DNA of 64,000 nt. Origin: Bacteroidales bacterium (GTDB lineage: Bacteria > Bacteroidota > Bacteroidia > Bacteroidales > UBA932). The notes below the pieces were generated by a model. That model saw only the letters and a list, made by a program, of their open reading frames with translations. It had not been told where the DNA came from and searched no databases. The stretch spans positions 35,228-99,227 of the forward strand of contig JAFYEZ010000040.1 of the NCBI GenBank assembly GCA_017544005.1, in the 5' to 3' direction. This document shows, piece after piece, positions 59,280 through 64,000 of this stretch. Position 1 is the stretch's first letter. The number at the start of each line of letters is the position of its first letter. Made by a program: the position numbers and the translations under genes.

Positions 59280-60923
59280 TTATCTTACTTTGGCAAACTC
59301 CACATCGGTAGCGGCGCGGGCAGCCAGGCGGGCATCGGCGGAAGCGGTCTTGACGTATTCTTTCACCTTGTCGTTCTGGCCCTTGCGTGCCGAAATGACT
59401 GCGCGCAGGTAGTTGGTCTTGGTGCAGTCGTGGCTCTCCAGCGTCTTCCAGGCACCGTCGAGGTCGCCGGTCAGGATCTGGGCGAGGGCTTCGCTCGTGC
59501 CGCCCTGTCCCTTGAGCTGCTTGGCGGCGTTCTTGTAATCACCCTTCCAGATGTTCAGGATGCCCTGGTTGTACTTGCCCTCGTCGCCGGCAGCGGCAAA
59601 GCAGCGTGCGGCCTCCTCGAGGTTATCCTTGCGCAGGGCCACCACGCCGAGCAGGTTCTGCACCCGGGGGGTATTCTTGTCGCTGATCTTTGCGAGATAA
59701 CCCTCGGCGCGGGCGACGTCCTGGCTCTTGAGGCTGATGCAGGCGGCATTGTACTTCGCGCGGTCGCTGTTGTATTTCTTGATGGCCTGGTCGTAGGCGG
59801 CGTAACGGGCGTCATCCTTGACCAGCGTCGCCACGCGGAGGAGTGCCTCCTCGTCGAGCTCGGTGATGTTGTTCTCCAGCAGGTCGCGGAGCTCGGCCTC
59901 GGAGTAGTTGGTGTATTCCACCGTGGTGATGAAACGCGCGCGGCGCAGCTCCGGCAGAATGGTGTTGGCCAGCGATTTATAGACGGATGAGAGGTTGCGG
60001 ATTTCGCGCTCGCGGACGTTCGGGTCGCTGTACATCGAGAGCACGCGGAGAATCAGGTCGCGGTCTTCGATGCTGGAGCCAGCCACCAGTTCGCGGAAGC
60101 CTTCCCAGTCCTCACCGATACTGCGGGTCTTCACTTCGCCCGTGTTGACCTTCTTGGTGAGCTTGTCAAAAGCCTGCTTGGCGGACTTTTCACGGCCGGA
60201 GGAGAGCTGGTTGTTGTGCTTGACATCCCCTTCGGGCGATGCGTAGGCGATGATCTGCGTGCCTTTGACCTTGGAGCGCGGGTCGGAAGTCATCTGGCCG
60301 ATAATGTCCACGAAGTCTTCCATATCGTTGCTCTGGACCTGCGATTTGCGGACCTCTGAGCTGTTCACCAGGTAGAGGATCTGGGCCTCTGCAGTCTCGG
60401 GAATGACCTCCTCGTATTCGTCGGGAATCAGGTCGAAGATGCCGTTCTTGCCGGCCAGCATATAGGTGGTGTTGGCGCCGTCGGCAATCCGGATGTCAGC
60501 GGGATAGGTGTATTCTTTCTTGCCGTCGCTGACCTTGGCACGGGCCACGAGGCGGCATTTTTCCATGCCGGGGATATAGTTGAAATGGACGTCCTCGCGG
60601 ATGGTCGCACCGTTCTTCTTGCTGACGGTCTTGAAGTTGTCTGCGATCTTTTCGCCCTGATAGACAAAGGGCTGTCCGATTGCTTCGCCTCCTTCATAGA
60701 CAATCACGGGGGTGAGGGTCAGGGTGTACTTCGGCTGGAAGTAGTCCGGCGGGAAGGTGACCTTTACGGCCGCATTGATTTCACCGGCTACCACCTCGAG
60801 CACTTCGGGCGTGCATTCAATCTTGATCTGGTCGGCGGCTTCCGCCATTTTCTGGGGGTTGTTGCAGGAGACCGCAGCCAGGAGCGCGGTGCCCGTCAGC
60901 AGGAGAGAAAAGAATCGTTTCAT
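59280..60923 (-). CDS. Lipoprotein with OmpA-like domain and TPR repeats
   Basis: A protein of 547 residues with lipobox AAVSC (Cys20). An N-terminal beta domain (about 25-200) contains LTLTPVIVYEGGEAIG. An OmpA-like segment at about 205-315 has ILYLVNSSEVRKS, IIAYASPEGDVKHNNQLSSG and IGEDWEGFREL. The C-terminal 200 residues contain TPR-like helices (GYLAKISDKNTPRVQNLLGV, YNQGILNIWKGDYKNAAKQL). The OmpA part corresponds to the repeats in the pilus-locus protein at 5028. This lipoprotein type is common in Bacteroidota envelopes and may tether outer membrane and peptidoglycan. Confidence 0.78.
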   Translation of the reverse strand: MKRFFSLLLTGTALLAAVSCNNPQKMAEAADQIKIECTPEVLEVVAGEINAAVKVTFPPDYFQPKYTLTLTPVIVYEGGEAIGQPFVYQGEKIADNFKTVSKKNGATIREDVHFNYIPGMEKCRLVARAKVSDGKKEYTYPADIRIADGANTTYMLAGKNGIFDLIPDEYEEVIPETAEAQILYLVNSSEVRKSQVQSNDMEDFVDIIGQMTSDPRSKVKGTQIIAYASPEGDVKHNNQLSSGREKSAKQAFDKLTKKVNTGEVKTRSIGEDWEGFRELVAGSSIEDRDLILRVLSMYSDPNVREREIRNLSSVYKSLANTILPELRRARFITTVEYTNYSEAELRDLLENNITELDEEALLRVATLVKDDARYAAYDQAIKKYNSDRAKYNAACISLKSQDVARAEGYLAKISDKNTPRVQNLLGVVALRKDNLEEAARCFAAAGDEGKYNQGILNIWKGDYKNAAKQLKGQGGTSEALAQILTGDLDGAWKTLESHDCTKTNYLRAVISARKGQNDKVKEYVKTASADARLAARAATDVEFAKVR

Positions 60924-60958
60924 AGTATTGCAAGTATCGTTTTTGTCGTGTCAGAAAG

Positions 60959-60966
60959 CAAATATA
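60959..60966 (-). promoter_or_regulatory. -7 element for the OmpA/TPR lipoprotein operon
   Basis: Minus-strand TATATTTG lies 35 bp upstream of the ATG at 60923. Confidence 0.45.
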
Positions 60967-60987
60967 GTGCAAATTTTGTAAAATTTG

Positions 60988-60995
60988 TAACTTTG
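60988..60995 (+). promoter_or_regulatory. -7 element for the sigma54 activator operon
   Basis: TAACTTTG lies 12 bp upstream of the ATG at 61008. It is divergent from the minus-strand element at 60959-60966. Confidence 0.5.
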
Positions 60996-61007
60996 CGAGA
61001 TAGGACT

Positions 61008-62174
<1,167 letters not shown>

Positions 62175-62177
62175 CCG

Positions 62178-62687
62178 ATGAAATCCGCGCTCCGACTCCT
62201 CCCGGCGCTTGTCGCCCTCGCCCTGGCCGTCAGCGGATGCTGGCTCTACTCCTTCAGTGGAACCTCCATCCAGCCCGACGTCAAGACCATCTGTATCGAG
62301 CCGGTGGAGAACAAGGCGATGAAGGTCAATCCGAGCCTGGCCAACAGCCTCTTCGAGGCGATGTGCGACAAGTACAAGAAGCTGACGAAGCTCGAGCAGG
62401 TCGAAGATGGCGGCGATCTCTATGTGCTGGCCACCATCGAATCCTACCAGGTCTCCGCAGCGGCCGTGACGGCCGATGAAGTCGCCGCGCTCAACCGCCT
62501 GACCGTCACCGTGAAAGTGAAGTTCGTCAACGAGAAGCATCCCGAGGACAACTTCGAAAAGAGTTTTGCGGCCTACGAAGATTACAACTCTGAAAATGCG
62601 CTGGATGCCGTGGAGGGGACCCTCTGCGACACCATCATCGACAAGATTGTCGAAGATATCTTTAACGCCACCGTCGCCAACTGGTAA
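62178..62687 (+). CDS. lptE: LptE-family lipoprotein (LPS transport)
   Basis: A protein of 169 residues with lipobox AVSGC (Cys21), then [20 protein letters not shown], the usual Bacteroidota LptE start, and a beta-alpha-beta body ([20 protein letters not shown]). LptE plugs LptD and helps place LPS in the outer membrane. Its position after the sigma54 activator and before secG is a conserved order in the phylum. Confidence 0.88.
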   Translation: MKSALRLLPALVALALAVSGCWLYSFSGTSIQPDVKTICIEPVENKAMKVNPSLANSLFEAMCDKYKKLTKLEQVEDGGDLYVLATIESYQVSAAAVTADEVAALNRLTVTVKVKFVNEKHPEDNFEKSFAAYEDYNSENALDAVEGTLCDTIIDKIVEDIFNATVANW

Positions 62688-62692
62688 CCGCC

Positions 62693-63418
62693 ATGGACGT
62701 CACCCTTCTCTCCCTCTCCGAACTGGAGCAGCTGCTGGACCGCTATCCGTGGTTCACGCTGGCGCGCAAGGAGTATGTCCTCCGCCACCGCCCCTTTGGT
62801 GAGGAGGATCTGCGGGAGGCGGCTGCCCGTGCGGGCATCTTTGTGCTCTCGCGCAGCGAGTTCCTGGCGGAGATCACCGGGAAAAGGCTGAAACCGGCGG
62901 CGGCGCCCGTTCCGCAGGCGGCCGCTCCGGTTGCCGATGTTTCCCCGGTTGTCGAGGCGGCTCCAGTTGTGGCGGAAAAAGCGCCTGTGGAGGCTCCTGC
63001 CGTCGTGGAGGCGCCCGCCGATTCGGTCGCAGCCCCCGCTCCGGAAATGCCCGCTCCGCCGCGCAAGGTGTACGTGGTGGGCGGCGACTATTTTGACAAA
63101 GAGGATTTCAAGGCACTGGGCGAGGCCGGTGCCGAAATCGACAGCAAACTGGATTTCAATCCCATTACTGCGACGCTGGAGAGCATCTCGGCGCCCCCCG
63201 CTCCCGCTGCGGCCCCCGCTGCAGCCCTCGCGGCCGTGAATCCGGTGGCAGGCAGTGCCGGAGAGCCCGCTTCGGAAACGCTTGCCCGCATCTATGCCGA
63301 CCAGGGACTTTACGACAGAGCGATAGCCGTTTACGAAAAACTAATTTTGCTAGATCCCGAAAAAAGTGCTTACTTTGCAACCCTTATTGACAAATTGAAT
63401 CAAACAAAACAACAATAA
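62693..63418 (+). CDS. Proline/alanine-rich protein with C-terminal TPR
   Basis: A protein of 241 residues. An N-terminal helical segment ([20 protein letters not shown]) leads to a long Pro/Ala/Val-rich linker at about 65-125. A middle motif [16 protein letters not shown] follows, and one TPR unit ends the protein ([22 protein letters not shown]). Similar short TPR proteins lie before secG in many Bacteroidota. It may link the operon products at the membrane. This is inferred. Confidence 0.65.
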   Translation: MDVTLLSLSELEQLLDRYPWFTLARKEYVLRHRPFGEEDLREAAARAGIFVLSRSEFLAEITGKRLKPAAAPVPQAAAPVADVSPVVEAAPVVAEKAPVEAPAVVEAPADSVAAPAPEMPAPPRKVYVVGGDYFDKEDFKALGEAGAEIDSKLDFNPITATLESISAPPAPAAAPAAALAAVNPVAGSAGEPASETLARIYADQGLYDRAIAVYEKLILLDPEKSAYFATLIDKLNQTKQQ

Positions 63419-63420
63419 TT

Positions 63421-63771
63421 ATGCAAGCAGCTTATATTGTCATTTCCGTTATCATCGTGCTGGCCAGCGTTTTGCTGACCCTCGTGGTTATCGTTCAGAA
63501 CTCCAAGGGCGGCGGACTGGCAGCGAACTTCGCTTCCGGCAACCAGACCTTCGGCGTTCGTCAGACCGCGGACTTTCTCGAGAAGCTGACCTGGGGCCTT
63601 GCAGCCACCATCATCGTGCTCTGCATCGTCGCCAACTTCGTCATTCCGAGCAAGAAGCAGCAGAACAGCAGCGCCCTGAAGCAGCAGCTGGAGCAGACCG
63701 AGCAGGCTACTACGCCTGAGTTCCCGGCCGGCACCCTCCCGGTGGAAGGCGCAAACCCTGACGCGAAGTAG
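63421..63771 (+). CDS. secG: Preprotein translocase subunit SecG
   Basis: A protein of 116 residues with two membrane helices (YIVISVIIVLASVLLTLVVI and WGLAATIIVLCIVANFVI) joined by the conserved QNSKGGGLAANFASGNQTFG loop. It assists SecYE in protein export. A charged Gln/Glu tail follows. It is the last gene of the operon and is followed by a terminator. Confidence 0.95.
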   Translation: MQAAYIVISVIIVLASVLLTLVVIVQNSKGGGLAANFASGNQTFGVRQTADFLEKLTWGLAATIIVLCIVANFVIPSKKQQNSSALKQQLEQTEQATTPEFPAGTLPVEGANPDAK

Positions 63772-63796
63772 CCCCCACGAGCGGATATCGACACAG

Positions 63797-63828
63797 CAGC
63801 CCGACGGATTCCCGCCGGGCTGTTTTTT
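63797..63828 (+). terminator. Terminator after secG
   Basis: CAGCCCG (63797-63803) pairs with CGGGCTG (63816-63822) and is followed by TTTTTT. Confidence 0.85.
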
Positions 63829-63844
63829 ATAGGTACCTCGCCCC

Positions 63845-64000
63845 CACATCCCGCATTCCACATTCCACGTCCCACATTCCACACTCCGCATCCCACATCC
63901 CGCATTCCACATTCCACATTCCACATTCCGCATTCCATGTCACACATTCCACATTCCCCGTCCCACACTCCACATTCCGCATTCCACATTCCACATTCCA
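63845..64000. repeat. Heptanucleotide tandem repeat array, running off the window
   Basis: At least 22 consecutive 7-base units with consensus CACATTC (variants CGCATTC, CACATCC, CACGTCC, CACACTC). All are in perfect 7-base register from 63845 to the end. No unit is lost or gained in length even where bases differ (for example CATGTCA). It starts 16 bp after the secG terminator. The encoded 7-residue periodic frames on the minus strand are products of the repeat and not genes. Confidence 0.9.

Noticed and set aside
63400-63989. Cys/Trp/Asn-rich periodic proteins on the minus strand at the window end
   Set aside because: Their 7-residue periodicity is a direct translation of the heptanucleotide repeat.
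63845-64000. CRISPR array at the window end
   Set aside because: The unit is 7 bases with no unique spacers; it is a simple tandem repeat.

Overview
The window looks like chromosomal DNA of a GC-rich member of the Bacteroidota, most likely an uncultured gut or rumen Bacteroidales. The reasons are a cluster of lipoprotein fimbrillins of the Bacteroidales (type V / FimA-Mfa1) kind, promoters of the form TTTG-N19/20-TAnnTTTG in front of many genes, almost no Shine-Dalgarno sequences, a 7TM AraC regulator, DUF3575-like and DUF5119-like pilus accessory proteins, a Bacteroidota-type LptE, and the order sigma54 activator-lptE-TPR protein-secG. No phage, IS element, rRNA or CRISPR array was seen. One tRNA gene (Ser, CGA) is present.

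Layout. 1-4648: the end of a membrane AraC regulator, two small membrane proteins on divergent overlapping promoters, hemW with an internal 17-residue duplication, and a 7TM AraC regulator facing the pilus locus. 4649-21297: a 16-kb pilus locus, namely a 379-bp leader region with hairpins, an OmpA-like/DUF3575-like outer-membrane protein, a DUF5119-like lipoprotein, three probably highly expressed pilins, a hairpin, three further pilin-like lipoproteins, and two large tip or adhesin lipoproteins, closed by a strong terminator. 21371-22104: a ribbon-helix-helix/PIN toxin-antitoxin pair. 22101-25585: frr and pyrH, then a 43-residue peptide gene coupled to a second fimbrillin-like adhesin with a FISUMP-like C-terminal domain.

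25588-52318 is mostly housekeeping: threonine aldolase, lgt, an rRNA methyltransferase-like gene, pgk, a peptide-degrading group (Ntn amidase, two tandem C1 aminopeptidases, M24 aminopeptidase), lpxK, dusB, rplM-rpsI, rpsB-tsf, kbl, a short nucleoside kinase, uvrA, a metallo-hydrolase lacking one metal-ligand His, a deoxynucleoside kinase, yifB, tsaE, a TPR protein and envC. 52356-56434 is less ordinary: a large inverted repeat, a glycosyltransferase, an SDR, a tiny membrane peptide plus a solitary PAS protein, a beta-barrel protein, and a 660-bp stretch without a convincing gene that holds nested hairpins and repeats matching the 3' end of the neighbouring tRNA-Ser. 56607-63771 holds a Na/Pi cotransporter with a PhoU domain, an OmpA/TPR lipoprotein operon, and the sigma54 activator-lptE-secG operon. 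The window ends inside an uninterrupted heptanucleotide tandem repeat.

The genes most likely to act together are those of the pilus locus. Lipoprotein pilins carry a Cys after the signal peptide and, about 20-36 residues later, an Arg (or Lys) that would suit trypsin-like maturation. The DUF3575-like and DUF5119-like proteins probably serve envelope anchoring, and the two large lipoproteins probably form the tip or adhesin. Start sites were revised wherever the longest reading frame ran back through a promoter or into a neighbouring gene. All functional calls come from reading the sequence; no database search was run.
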